A stretch of DNA of 49,148 nucleotides from positions 1-49,148 of the forward strand of contig JAGAVW010000030.1 in the NCBI GenBank assembly GCA_017941735.1, read 5' to 3'. Numbering within the stretch: position 1 is the first letter of the stretch; each line of letters starts with the position of its first letter. The notes below the pieces were generated by a model. The model was given only the letters and a program-made list of their open reading frames with translations. It did not search any database and had not been told where the DNA came from. Of this stretch, positions 40,564 through 49,148 are shown one piece after another. The position numbers and the translations under genes are program-made. This stretch comes from Solobacterium sp. GTDB taxonomy: Bacteria; Bacillota_I; Bacilli_A; Erysipelotrichales; Erysipelotrichaceae.

Positions 40564-43500
40564 ATGAAAAATAAAATGTTAAAAAAGTTATTTATACCAT
40601 TTACAGCATTTGTTTTATTGTTGTCTAATTATCATATCATTGAGGCCACAGATACAATCGGCGCAGAAAATGCACCAGAAGAAAATGTCCAAATCAATAC
40701 GACAGAAACAAATACTTCTTCTGAAGTAGATTCTGGTTTCGTTTCAGTGGGGGAAGAATCATATACAGAATCCATCGATATAGAAGCGGATAAAGATACA
40801 AAGCAAACAAACCCAAATGATAATCTTCTAGAAGAAACGAATGGAAATGAAACGATTGTTGTTGAGAGTGCAGAGTCTATCGATAACACACTTTATGCAG
40901 AAGATACAGACACAAGAGAAGACTGGCTTCATTATTCGATTGATTTAGTATGGGATATTGCAGATGTAGATCAAAAGTATAATCAATCCGTAGTTGTGAC
41001 AAACAATACTGCAATATTACAACCTACTTATACATTAACCGTACAAACCTCATCAGTTATTTATGCACCTGGTCAAATGGAAATTCGCATTCCCCGTGCA
41101 TTATTTACAAAGCGCACCTACGATGTGAATAATGGTGGAGAGACCGTTGTCTATCCAGAGCCTAATATCAATCCCGTGGAATGTAGTGCACCTAAATATC
41201 CAGAGGTGAATGAAACCTATAGTTTTAGTTATCAAATCGATGAAGAAACAAATGAATTGGTATTTATTAATAACAAAACCATCCCGGCGGGTACCAATGA
41301 AACAATTCAAGTTCGGTATAATTTTCGTCCAAGTACAATTATAGACTTGTCCGTTGGTTCCTTGCAGGCAAAAGCCGTCGCAACACCAACCGAATATCCA
41401 GACGAGAGATTAGAAAAGACCTCTCCTACAATTACCTATAAAGTTGATACAGGTTTTTCTACAATTGAAGAAACTGCATCAAATCGTGCTTTTGAAGAAG
41501 TCGTCATTAAGGATGGCTATCGCTATTATCGTGTAAATACCTATACCTACCCTAGAGGTTGCCAGCCCTATATTATTACACCTGCTTTTGATTTTGATGG
41601 TACAGGTGGTGAAATTGTTGGACCTCGTGAAAATATGGAAAGTGGCACAACCATGAGTGCAGAAGAGGCAGCAGAATACTATAAAAGAGTTTCATATATT
41701 ATCCAAGGGGATGTTGGAAGCACAATGGAAGGTTCTCCTACGGATGACAAACAAAACATGGAAGTCTATGTTCGATATCCTGAAACAGGTGAGGTAACGG
41801 AAGATCGTTTAAATTTAACTTTTAATCTTATTGGGAATGATCCAGATGATCATACACCTCCAGCTGATATGAATGACTATGTATCTAGAACAATACCATT
41901 CAAGAATACATGGGCACGTTATCCAGATAAACCAATTGGAGAATGGTTAAAGACACCAATTGGACAAGAACGTACGCGTGCAGATTTTACCTATACATTA
42001 CCGTCAAGGGATGCATCTAAACAATATGTATATGGCGCTTCTCGTTATTTGATTGGTGTACAATCTGAATCCGTTTTCCCAATTACAACAGAAGAAGGGA
42101 CCCTTGTAATAACCGATACAGGATTAGAACCATTGAATGGTGCTCCAGATATCGATTATGAATTCTCATTTGTATCATTACCAATTTTGAAAAGTGGGGC
42201 AATACGCATTTTTGATGAAACGACTATGACTTCTTATGCGACCGATCATTGGTTTGATAATTTAAAGGTAGAAGCATATGACGGATCTAGTTGGCAAATT
42301 ATTTATGAAGGAGACGGGACAGGATTCCCTAATGGGGATAATGTATTGACCACCGATATCGCAAAATGGAATGGGCATGGTTTCACACAGGTTCGCGCTA
42401 CTTTTACAGGTGTTAAAAAAGGTGCAATGGCGGCAAGAGAAGAATTGATGGAATTATATGCACATGCGATTAATCCAACTAAAGAATACTTACAGCGACA
42501 AGAATTAGATCAATATCGTAACTGGATGACTATTGGCATCTATGATAGTGATGAAACAAATCGTTTATCTGTTCGAGACTGGGCAGATTTAACATTGAAG
42601 CCAACCCAAACATCTGGTTCGGCGTCTTTATTAAAGTCAACAACCATCGAAGAATCAGATACAGTCAATGAACAAGCCGTTGTTGGGTTTCGAATTTCTG
42701 GTGAATATCATTATCAACTTGTAAATATGGGGACAAGTATAAGTTCACCAGCATATATTCTTATGGCAAAAGATGCCTATAAGGTAATGCAATCAGCACC
42801 TGAATTTTTTGAAGAGGAACCGACTTTTGAAGATATTGATGCATTAATTACATATGACTTATTGCCAGAAGGATATACGTTTAAAGAAGTCGTTGATGGT
42901 AATGCTGGTAGTCAAAAGAATCAGGTTTCTACGATGTATTATTATACGGATTTAGAAGATGACAGTAATCTAACTGAAGTTGTGGATGTAATTGATAATT
43001 ATAAAGGTACCAATCGCCAGTTAGTTATCTTTAGGCAAGATTTAACGCAAGCAAAAGAGGAATTGCATGAAAAAAATCCAGAGACGGCCATTCTTTATAT
43101 GACGAGCCAAATCCATTATACTGCAACAATTCCATGGGATGACTTAATCTATTTCCAACATGAAAGAAACCTCGTAACGCAAATGCGTAGTGATGGAAAA
43201 GAAATCTATGGTGCATATCCAGATGATGGCACCCCAAATAAAACAAGTTCCAATTTATCCGTTTTTGAAGAAGCGCTGGATGAAAATGGCAACCCAGCCT
43301 TTAGAGATATCAATGGAGATGGAGACACCACAACACCAACGAATGTTTATGCCTATGTGACGGTATCCCCAAATGTGGTGCAAAGTGCTTCGACGGGTAT
43401 CAATAAACATATTAAAGGAGATGGTGGAAGGTGGACGGATCTCGATAAAACAGATATTAATCGTAGATATCAATATCGTGTACGTGTTGCGAATGGAGAT

Positions 43501-44931
43501 TCCACTTATGTAAAAGACTTAATTATCTATGACACGCTTGAAGATGCGGCAAATACGGAACTAGCAAGTGGGGAAGTAACATGGAAAGGGATATTCCATA
43601 GTGTAGATATATCCAATTTACGTGCACAAGGTTATGACCCTATTGTCTATTATTCAACCGCTGATGTTGCTGATTTAGATTACAATATTGTAACGGGAAG
43701 AGAAGATGAAATCTGGATTGATGATCCATTGATTTGGTCAACTGAACTACCAGAGAATCTTGAAGACGTTACTGCAGTAGCTGTAGATATTCGCAAAATG
43801 GCAGATGGGAGTGAAGCGATTCTACAACCAAATTCAGGTGTTCAGTTTATTATCAATATGACAGCACCACCCGAATATCCAACTTTATATAATCCAGAAA
43901 TGATTTATGCGATTAATCGCCCTGCTTATCATAGTTATCAATATGTGGCATATCAATCAGATGGAGAATATTTCACGGATATTGGAAGGCGTGTGAAGAT
44001 TTATTTGGAACCAGCTGGAACCATCACTGTGAAAAAGACAAGTGAAGAAGGTGAAACACCTGCAGATACAAAATTTGTAGTAACGGGTCCAGATGGATTC
44101 GAAGAAAGTTTTGTCTATGCAGATATGATAGATGGTGTTTATGAAATCAAACCATTAAAAATGGGGGATTATACCATCGTTGAATATTTAAATGGTGAAG
44201 AACATAGTTGGAAAGTAAATGTTGATGGAGCATCTAATGTAACATCCGTTTACGAAGATGGGAAAATTGTAACGTCAGCTGAGACCTCTTTGGAATCTGG
44301 CGGTGATAATAATGTTATTGAAATAACAAATCATTACTATGGTGGTACAGTGGAAGTTAAAGTGAAAAAGACATGGGAAGACAATCAAGATGAAGATGGT
44401 TCACGCCCAGACTTTGTTACAATTCAATTATTGGCTGATGGAGAAGTAGTACAAACTCAAAGAATCACAGCCGATGATAATTGGGAGTATGTATTTAAAG
44501 AATTACCTAAATACAACGAACAAGTAGAAATCAATTATACAGTTGAAGAAGAACTGCCAGCGGGCTATACAAAAGAGATAAAAGGAAATGCTATGGATGG
44601 GTATGAAATTGTTAATTCACACACACCAGAGCCAACTCCAACCCCTACTCCAGATTCAACTCCAACTCCAACTCCAACCCCTACTCCAGATTCAACTCCA
44701 ACTCCAACTCCAACCCCTACTCCAGATTCAACTCCAACTCCAACCCCAATAGTGACGCCTACACCTTCTGTTACCCCAACCCCTAAAGTTACAAAGAAAA
44801 CAACTCCAGGTGTACCAACTCCATATACAGCAGACGATTTTAATCGAACGATTTGGCTAAGTATGTTAATTAGCGCAATTGTGGTGGCTGTGAGTTTGTC
44901 ACGCGCTCTTCTTAAAATAAATAGAGATTAA
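40564..44931 (+). CDS. large Cna_B-repeat surface protein
   Basis: 1455 aa, exported. Residues 1-29 form a signal peptide ([22 protein letters not shown]). An acidic low-complexity region runs to about 120; a very long beta-rich region follows (120-1150) without a clear family. Two Cna_B/SpaA-type domains follow (about 1150-1255, [26 protein letters not shown]; about 1258-1350, [31 protein letters not shown]), which usually carry isopeptide bonds. Then a Pro/Thr stalk with three copies of a 12-residue repeat, and a C-terminal membrane helix with a KINRD tail. The place of LPXTG is taken by [11 protein letters not shown], so wall sorting is uncertain. AGAGGTG before the ATG decides the start; a GTG nine bases upstream is rejected. 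Likely adhesin. Confidence 0.85.
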   Translation: MKNKMLKKLFIPFTAFVLLLSNYHIIEATDTIGAENAPEENVQINTTETNTSSEVDSGFVSVGEESYTESIDIEADKDTKQTNPNDNLLEETNGNETIVVESAESIDNTLYAEDTDTREDWLHYSIDLVWDIADVDQKYNQSVVVTNNTAILQPTYTLTVQTSSVIYAPGQMEIRIPRALFTKRTYDVNNGGETVVYPEPNINPVECSAPKYPEVNETYSFSYQIDEETNELVFINNKTIPAGTNETIQVRYNFRPSTIIDLSVGSLQAKAVATPTEYPDERLEKTSPTITYKVDTGFSTIEETASNRAFEEVVIKDGYRYYRVNTYTYPRGCQPYIITPAFDFDGTGGEIVGPRENMESGTTMSAEEAAEYYKRVSYIIQGDVGSTMEGSPTDDKQNMEVYVRYPETGEVTEDRLNLTFNLIGNDPDDHTPPADMNDYVSRTIPFKNTWARYPDKPIGEWLKTPIGQERTRADFTYTLPSRDASKQYVYGASRYLIGVQSESVFPITTEEGTLVITDTGLEPLNGAPDIDYEFSFVSLPILKSGAIRIFDETTMTSYATDHWFDNLKVEAYDGSSWQIIYEGDGTGFPNGDNVLTTDIAKWNGHGFTQVRATFTGVKKGAMAAREELMELYAHAINPTKEYLQRQELDQYRNWMTIGIYDSDETNRLSVRDWADLTLKPTQTSGSASLLKSTTIEESDTVNEQAVVGFRISGEYHYQLVNMGTSISSPAYILMAKDAYKVMQSAPEFFEEEPTFEDIDALITYDLLPEGYTFKEVVDGNAGSQKNQVSTMYYYTDLEDDSNLTEVVDVIDNYKGTNRQLVIFRQDLTQAKEELHEKNPETAILYMTSQIHYTATIPWDDLIYFQHERNLVTQMRSDGKEIYGAYPDDGTPNKTSSNLSVFEEALDENGNPAFRDINGDGDTTTPTNVYAYVTVSPNVVQSASTGINKHIKGDGGRWTDLDKTDINRRYQYRVRVANGDSTYVKDLIIYDTLEDAANTELASGEVTWKGIFHSVDISNLRAQGYDPIVYYSTADVADLDYNIVTGREDEIWIDDPLIWSTELPENLEDVTAVAVDIRKMADGSEAILQPNSGVQFIINMTAPPEYPTLYNPEMIYAINRPAYHSYQYVAYQSDGEYFTDIGRRVKIYLEPAGTITVKKTSEEGETPADTKFVVTGPDGFEESFVYADMIDGVYEIKPLKMGDYTIVEYLNGEEHSWKVNVDGASNVTSVYEDGKIVTSAETSLESGGDNNVIEITNHYYGGTVEVKVKKTWEDNQDEDGSRPDFVTIQLLADGEVVQTQRITADDNWEYVFKELPKYNEQVEINYTVEEELPAGYTKEIKGNAMDGYEIVNSHTPEPTPTPTPDSTPTPTPTPTPDSTPTPTPTPTPDSTPTPTPIVTPTPSVTPTPKVTKKTTPGVPTPYTADDFNRTIWLSMLISAIVVAVSLSRALLKINRD
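44629..44760 (+). repeat. 36-bp in-frame tandem repeat (Pro/Thr stalk)
   Basis: Three near-identical copies of a unit coding for [12 protein letters not shown], rich in CCA/ACT. Copy number is likely to vary by slippage and would change stalk length without shifting frame. Confidence 0.8.
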
Positions 44932-44932
44932 C

Positions 44933-44991
44933 GGAGCTATTAAATAAACATAGTTTTACATTTTACCGACCACGGTTAATTTAATAGCTCC
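44933..44991. repeat. 13-bp inverted repeat around a 33-base loop
   Basis: GGAGCTATTAAAT (44933-44945) and ATTTAATAGCTCC (44979-44991), perfect. The loop holds a small ACCG-ACCA-CGGT stem. It starts one base after the stop codon and is followed by a separate terminator. It could protect the mRNA end or be a remnant of a short mobile element. Confidence 0.6.
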
Positions 44992-44994
44992 ACA

Positions 44995-45021
44995 AAAAAC
45001 TCCCAAATGGGAGTTTTTCTT
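44995..45021 (+). terminator. terminator after the surface protein gene
   Basis: AAAAACTCCC (44995-45004), loop AAAT, GGGAGTTTTT (45009-45018), then CTTTT. Confidence 0.85.
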
Positions 45022-45027
45022 TTATCA

Positions 45028-45050
45028 ATAAAAAAAGGCCGATGCCTTTT
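45028..45050 (-). terminator. terminator of the 45066 gene
   Basis: Minus strand AAAAGGC (45050-45044), loop ATCG, GCCTTTT (45039-45033), then TTTATTG. Confidence 0.8.
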
Positions 45051-45065
45051 CCTAAATTGAAAATA

Positions 45066-45470
45066 CTATTTTAAAGTTGCGATTGCGTAAACTTGATTTG
45101 GTTCTAAAGATAGCTTCGCAAGCTTTTGGTTCATATCCATCGAACTATCTACGGTTTCATAAGCAACATCTTTCCATGTCTTATCTACGTTATGGGCAGC
45201 TAAGAAATCATCAACCGCAACCGACAATAAGTCATTATAGACAAGATATTGTTTACTAGAATGATCGTCCAAATAATTCCAACCAGCAATATAATCACTG
45301 TCTTTTGGAAGTGCATCTTTATATAAAACAATATAGTTCTTTGCCTCATGACCAACTTCTTCGTTACTGATAGTAGAACCTAAATAAGTATTTTCATTTT
45401 CGTCTTTATACAACAAAACAATGTTTTTGAAGATATCAAGACTTTCATCAAAACGTACTACTTTTTCCAT
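45066..45470 (-). CDS. protein of unknown function
   Basis: 134 aa, soluble and acidic, family not recognised. It begins MEKVVRFDESLDIFKNIVLLYKDENENTYLG and has mixed strands and helices (YIAGWNYLDDHSSKQYLVYNDLLSVAVDDFLAAHN). No membrane helix, signal or catalytic motif seen. GGAGG lies ten bases before the ATG, and a good terminator follows the stop, so it is a real, single-gene unit. It is divergent from mnmE. Confidence 0.75.
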   Translation of the reverse strand: MEKVVRFDESLDIFKNIVLLYKDENENTYLGSTISNEEVGHEAKNYIVLYKDALPKDSDYIAGWNYLDDHSSKQYLVYNDLLSVAVDDFLAAHNVDKTWKDVAYETVDSSMDMNQKLAKLSLEPNQVYAIATLK

Positions 45471-45584
45471 TTTTCTTTACCTCCGTTTATGCATTATGTG
45501 CTTGTTTCAAGGGCATTTCAAGGCTTTTGCAAAAAGTAATCGCTATCATTTGAAAAAAGTTTGTATGTATGCGCATTCATCGCA

Positions 45585-45613
45585 TTAAAGCGCATCTTGG
45601 ACTTTGTTATAAT
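45585..45613 (+). promoter_or_regulatory. promoter of the mnmE gene block
   Basis: TTAAAG (45585-45590), 17 bases, TATAAT (45608-45613). The rest of the 45471-45639 gap shows no further gene or strong structure. Confidence 0.6.
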
Positions 45614-45639
45614 ACTAGTACATAAGAAAAGAGGGAACG

Positions 45640-46965
45640 ATGTTTAAAGATACGATTGTTGCAATCGCAACCGGCGCAAGTGAAGGTGCCATCTCGATTG
45701 TGCGTTTGAGTGGAGAAGATGCCATTGCGATTGTGAATGATTTATTTGATAAAAATATCTTAGAAGAAAAAGGCTATACGATTCACTATGGAACCATTCT
45801 AGAGGAAGGAAAACCAGTGGATGAAGTTTTAGTGAATCTCTTTCGTGCACCTAAATCTTATACAGGTGAAGACATGGTAGAAATCAATTGTCATGGTGGA
45901 CATTATGTGACACGTAAAGTATTAAGCTTGTGTTTAGGAAAAGGGGCACGGATGGCACGCAATGGAGAATTTACGGAGCGTGCATATCTTAATGGGCATT
46001 TAGATTTAGCCCAAGCGGAAAGTGTGAATGATTTAATTCGTGCGCAAGATGACATCAATGCGACAAGTGCCATCTATTCCTTAAAAGGAAGTGTAAAAGA
46101 ATTATTAGATCCTTTAACGGAAGACTTAACGCAAATCTTAAGTCAGATTGAAGTGAATATTGATTATCCAGAATACGATGATGTGAAGCAATTAACAGAA
46201 GAAGAGATTCTACCAAAAGCCAAAGAGTGGTTAAGTCGCATTGAAGAAATCATCAATGAGGCAAAACAAGCGGTCTTTATTCGTGGTGGAATTAAGACAG
46301 CCATTGTTGGAAAACCAAATGTTGGAAAGTCTTCACTTTTAAATGCGTTATTAGAAGAAGATAAAGCAATCGTCACAGAGATTGCGGGAACAACACGTGA
46401 CTTAGTAGAAGGAACGGTGCGCATTGGGAATGTGACATTGAACCTTGTCGATACTGCTGGTATTCACGAATCCGAAGATCGCATTGAACAAATGGGCATT
46501 GCCCGTTCTATTCAAGCGATTGAAAAAGCACAACTCATTCTTTTGGTTTTAGATGCAGCAAGCGAATTAGATGAACAAGACCAAGAATTATTAGAGAAAA
46601 CAAAAGACAAAGATCGTATCCTCATCTACAACAAAAAAGACCAAAAAGAATTACCAGATACGATTGCGGTATCTGCACTAAATCATGATATAAAGGCACT
46701 AAAGGATGCGATTGAACAAAAATACCAAGAAGAAATTCGTATCGCTTCTTCAAGTACCTTAAATAATGAGCGCCAGATTGGCTTAGCCTTAGAAGCCAAA
46801 GGTGCAATGCAGGATGCGATTGCTTCTTTAGAAGCAGGGGCAGAACTCGATCTTGTGACGATTGACTTACAAAAAGCATATTATGCATTAAAAGAAATTA
46901 CAGGAGAAGTCAGTAAAGAGGATTTCTTAGAAGAAGTCTTCTCACGCTTCTGTTTGGGGAAATAA
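45640..46965 (+). CDS. mnmE: tRNA uridine-5-carboxymethylaminomethyl modification GTPase MnmE
   Basis: 441 aa. With MnmG it modifies the wobble uridine of tRNAs. The N-terminal tetrahydrofolate-binding domain starts MFKDTIVAIATGASEGAISIVRLSGEDA; the inserted GTPase domain has G1 GKPNVGKS (224-231), G2 TEIAGTTRD, G3 DTAG, G4 NKKD; the C-terminus ends in the invariant FCLGK, whose Cys is essential. GAGGG precedes the ATG. tatD starts one base after the stop codon, and rnmV, rsmA and ispE follow in overlapping frames. Confidence 0.97.
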   Translation: MFKDTIVAIATGASEGAISIVRLSGEDAIAIVNDLFDKNILEEKGYTIHYGTILEEGKPVDEVLVNLFRAPKSYTGEDMVEINCHGGHYVTRKVLSLCLGKGARMARNGEFTERAYLNGHLDLAQAESVNDLIRAQDDINATSAIYSLKGSVKELLDPLTEDLTQILSQIEVNIDYPEYDDVKQLTEEEILPKAKEWLSRIEEIINEAKQAVFIRGGIKTAIVGKPNVGKSSLLNALLEEDKAIVTEIAGTTRDLVEGTVRIGNVTLNLVDTAGIHESEDRIEQMGIARSIQAIEKAQLILLVLDAASELDEQDQELLEKTKDKDRILIYNKKDQKELPDTIAVSALNHDIKALKDAIEQKYQEEIRIASSSTLNNERQIGLALEAKGAMQDAIASLEAGAELDLVTIDLQKAYYALKEITGEVSKEDFLEEVFSRFCLGK

Positions 46966-46966
46966 T

Positions 46967-47743
46967 ATGAACTTTATCGATTCGCACGCACATATTTTTT
47001 CAGAAGAATTTAATGAGGATTTTGAAGATGTTTTAAGGCGCGCAAAAAAGAATGGTGTAACGCGCATCATGATTATCACAACGGAAAAAGAAGAAGCTTA
47101 TCGGGCGATGGACTTTGCGCAAAAAGATCCCTATCACTATCAAGTAGCCTATGGCATACATCCAGAATACATCCGTGATTTTACAGAAGAAAAGTTTAGA
47201 GACTTTGAAGAGATAGTCCGACTAGACGCAATTACAGCGGTGGGGGAAATTGGTTTGGATTACCATTGGGAAAAAGAAATGAAAGAGGAACAAAAAGAAC
47301 TCTTCATACGTCAAATCGAAGTGGCGAATCGCCTTAACAAACCCATCCTCGTACATAGTCGCGATGCCATGCAAGATACCTTTGATGTGATGAAGGCGCA
47401 TCCTAGTAGAGGTTTATTACACTGTTTTCCAGGAAGTATTGAAATGGCACATGCATTTACGAAGCTTGGTTATTATATTGCCTTAGGTGGGGCGATTACT
47501 TTTAAGAATGCAAGGCATTCAGTTGATGTATGTAAGGGCGTGGATTTGAACTATTTATTAAGTGAAACAGATTGTCCATATATGGCACCAGTACCACACC
47601 GTGGCCATCGTAATGAGCCTTCCTATATTCCAGATATCGTAAAGGTGTTTGCGGAAGTACGTGGGATATCCATAGAAGAAATGGCGAAGACAATTGAAGA
47701 AAATTACGCTCGTTTTTTAGGAGAAGAAAATGCGACGCATTAA
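46967..47743 (+). CDS. tatD: TatD-family metal-dependent DNase
   Basis: 258 aa TIM-barrel hydrolase. Metal ligands: FIDSHAHIF (His pair), AVGEIGLDYHW (Glu), PILVHSRDA (His), LLHCFPGS (His) and SETDCPY (Asp). Acts as 3'-5' exonuclease or quality-control deacylase in relatives. One base separates it from mnmE, and it overlaps rnmV by 14 bases; TatD next to rnmV and rsmA is a widespread Firmicute order. Confidence 0.93.
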   Translation: MNFIDSHAHIFSEEFNEDFEDVLRRAKKNGVTRIMIITTEKEEAYRAMDFAQKDPYHYQVAYGIHPEYIRDFTEEKFRDFEEIVRLDAITAVGEIGLDYHWEKEMKEEQKELFIRQIEVANRLNKPILVHSRDAMQDTFDVMKAHPSRGLLHCFPGSIEMAHAFTKLGYYIALGGAITFKNARHSVDVCKGVDLNYLLSETDCPYMAPVPHRGHRNEPSYIPDIVKVFAEVRGISIEEMAKTIEENYARFLGEENATH

Positions 47744-48284
47744 AGAAGTGATAGTTGTGGAAGGCAAACATGATACCGCAAGACTGAAACGCTTATTTGA
47801 TTGTGATACGATTGAGACAAGTGGAACGGGTTTAAATCAAAAATTATTGGACCGCATCCACATTGCCCAAAAGCGAAGAGGGGTTATCATATTAACCGAT
47901 CCCGATGCGCCAGGCAATCGAATTCGTGACAAGATCAACCGCAAAGTTCCTGGTTGTAAAAATGCCTTTATCGAAAAGAATCGTGCGAAGACGAAAAAGA
48001 AAGTAGGCATTGAGCATGGAGAAGACGAAGCCATCTTAAATGCCCTAGAACATATGATTACTTATGAAGAAAACCCGAAGGAAGAAATTCGTGTTGAAGA
48101 CTTATATGCGCTTGGTTTATTAGGACAAGCGCATAGTGCAACCTTACGAAAACAAGTGTCTTTGCGTTTATCGATAGGAGAAGGAAACGCAAAAACCATA
48201 CGCAACCGTTTAAACTGTTTAGGAATTACAAAAGAAGAATTGAGAAAGATCGTTCATGAAGAAAGCAATCGCGAGTGCAAGTAG
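47730..48284 (+). CDS. rnmV: ribonuclease M5
   Basis: 184 aa. Toprim-domain RNase that finishes 5S rRNA maturation. Toprim marks: VVEGKHDTARLKRLF (Glu) and ILTDPDAPGNRIRDKI (Asp-x-Asp). The C-terminal part, LYALGLLGQAHSATLRKQVSLRLSIGEGNAKTIRNRLNCLGI, is the RNase M5-specific domain. GGAGAAG precedes the ATG inside tatD; it overlaps rsmA by 29 bases. Confidence 0.95.
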   Translation: MRRIKEVIVVEGKHDTARLKRLFDCDTIETSGTGLNQKLLDRIHIAQKRRGVIILTDPDAPGNRIRDKINRKVPGCKNAFIEKNRAKTKKKVGIEHGEDEAILNALEHMITYEENPKEEIRVEDLYALGLLGQAHSATLRKQVSLRLSIGEGNAKTIRNRLNCLGITKEELRKIVHEESNRECK

Positions 48285-49101
48285 AACAAAAGAAATCTTA
48301 GATACCTATGATTTGTATCCAAAAAAAGGTTGGGGACAAAATTTTTTAATTGATACTTCGGTAGCAAAAAAGATTGCCACTTCCATGAACCCAAATGGAG
48401 CGGTAATTGAAGTGGGTCCTGGAATTGGGGGACTGAGTGAACAACTTCTCCAACAAGTCGCCCATGTGAAGGCCTTTGAAATTGATCCACGTTTTATTGA
48501 TGTCTTAACGCATGAACTAGAAGAATATCCAAACTTTGAACTGGTCCATCAAGATATCTTAGAAGTGGATTTACCCAAAGAATTAGGAAACTTAAAAACA
48601 CGTTATGGAAGTGTATCGGTGGCAGCGAATTTACCATACTATATTACTTCCCCAGTCCTCTTTGCGTTTTTTGAGAGTGGGGTTTCCTTAGAACAAATTG
48701 TGGTCATGGTCCAAAAGGAAGTCGGAGAGCGTTTCCTCGCAAAACCGAACTCGAAAGAATATGGGGCCTTAAGTGTAGAAGGACAATACCTTTATAAAGT
48801 AGAACGAGTTTGTAATGTGCCAAAGAATGCATTTTTCCCTGCGCCTAAAGTCGATAGTGTTGTGGTGGCATTTAAGAAAAAAGAAGAGACACAAGAACCA
48901 ATTAACCAAGAAGATTTCTTTGCGTTTGTGAAAGCGGGATTTAAACAGCGTAGAAAAACGCTTTATAATAATTTAAGAGAGTATTATGGTGACGCAAATC
49001 GTGCAAAAGAAGTATTAGAAGCGTGCGCATTCAACGAAAAAAGTCGCGCGCAAGAGTTAAGTGTTGAAGCTTGGGTTCAACTATATCGGAGTCAATTATG
49101 A
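48256..49101 (+). CDS. rsmA: 16S rRNA dimethyladenosine transferase
   Basis: 281 aa. Dimethylates two adjacent adenosines near the 3' end of 16S rRNA using S-adenosylmethionine; also called KsgA. WGQNFLIDTSVAKKI, the SAM loop VIEVGPGIGGLSEQLL, and the catalytic NLPYYITSP are intact. It starts inside rnmV with GAAAGA upstream, and its stop overlaps the ispE start (ATGA). Confidence 0.96.
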   Translation: MKKAIASASRTKEILDTYDLYPKKGWGQNFLIDTSVAKKIATSMNPNGAVIEVGPGIGGLSEQLLQQVAHVKAFEIDPRFIDVLTHELEEYPNFELVHQDILEVDLPKELGNLKTRYGSVSVAANLPYYITSPVLFAFFESGVSLEQIVVMVQKEVGERFLAKPNSKEYGALSVEGQYLYKVERVCNVPKNAFFPAPKVDSVVVAFKKKEETQEPINQEDFFAFVKAGFKQRRKTLYNNLREYYGDANRAKEVLEACAFNEKSRAQELSVEAWVQLYRSQL

Positions 49102-49148
49102 GAGAAAGAGCTTACGCAAAAATCAATTTGTGTTTAGATGTATTAGGA
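49098..49148 (+). CDS. ispE: 4-diphosphocytidyl-2-C-methyl-D-erythritol kinase, 5' part
   Basis: First 17 codons only, cut by the window end: MRERAYAKINLCLDVLG. The AKINL-L-V-G start is characteristic of IspE of the non-mevalonate isoprenoid pathway, and rsmA-ispE is the usual Firmicute order. CGGAG precedes the ATG, which overlaps the rsmA stop. Confidence 0.85.
   Translation, partial: MRERAYAKINLCLDVLG

Noticed and set aside
44629..44790. CRISPR-like array from regular repeats
   Set aside because: The 36-bp units are contiguous, in frame and code for a Pro/Thr stalk; there are no spacers.

Overview
The window reads as an AT-rich chromosomal stretch from an anaerobic, gut-type Firmicute, most likely of the Erysipelotrichaceae/Erysipelotrichia kind. 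I infer this from codon use, AddAB/RexAB, PerR-rubrerythrin and flavodiiron oxygen defence, a bai-like Fe-S/flavin enoate reductase, and the mnmE-tatD-rnmV-rsmA-ispE block. It is inference; no marker gene here names a species. No rRNA, tRNA, CRISPR array, transposase or phage gene is seen.

Layout. 1-176: small hairpins ahead of the first gene. 177-4904: three co-directional genes, a PLP-dependent histidine-decarboxylase-like enzyme, a MATE exporter fused to an RsbW-like ATPase domain, and a membrane-anchored serpin with an SH3-like tail. 4943-9145: minus-strand genes (DUF1232, MFS, MscS, flavin reductase, DUF1858, secreted CHAP protein). 9342-12602: a membrane-bound XRE regulator with RCC1-like and FN3-like ectodomains, a GYF_2 microprotein and an acidic zinc-ribbon protein. 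12640-16790: tyrosine phosphatase, PPC protein, DNPH1-like hydrolase, NUDIX and S9 peptidase. 16809-19615: cysK-cysE-nitroreductase behind a polycysteine leader peptide and attenuator. 19708-26642: VanY-type peptidase, a membrane protein, and addA/addB. 26784-29289: a BusR-like regulator fused to a choline-kinase-like domain, then an unknown protein. 29409-32104: enoate reductase and a divergent Crp/Fnr regulator. 32161-35224: XpaC-like protein and a two-module AAA+ ATPase. 35289-40467: flavodiiron protein, TetR, a PNPOx-like protein with a structured leader, a HAAS-DUF4097 protein, an unknown membrane protein, PerR and rubrerythrin. 40564-45470: a large Cna_B surface protein and an unknown. 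45640-49148: tRNA/rRNA maturation genes running into ispE.

Three observations stand out. First, the cysK leader (19491-19651) has a strong promoter whose -10 box lies six bases before the ATG of a 19-codon ORF with three consecutive Cys codons. It is followed by mutually exclusive hairpins ending in an intrinsic terminator: a complete cysteine attenuator in the style of trp, but read from an apparently leaderless ORF. Second, a single protein joins a GntR helix-turn-helix, a coiled coil and an RCK_C domain (the architecture of the c-di-AMP receptor BusR) to a LicA/choline-kinase fold. Third, at least six other genes have a -10 box 5-8 bases before the start codon and no Shine-Dalgarno sequence, while most genes here carry clear AGGAG sites. 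This suggests that a distinct set of leaderless mRNAs is normal in this organism.
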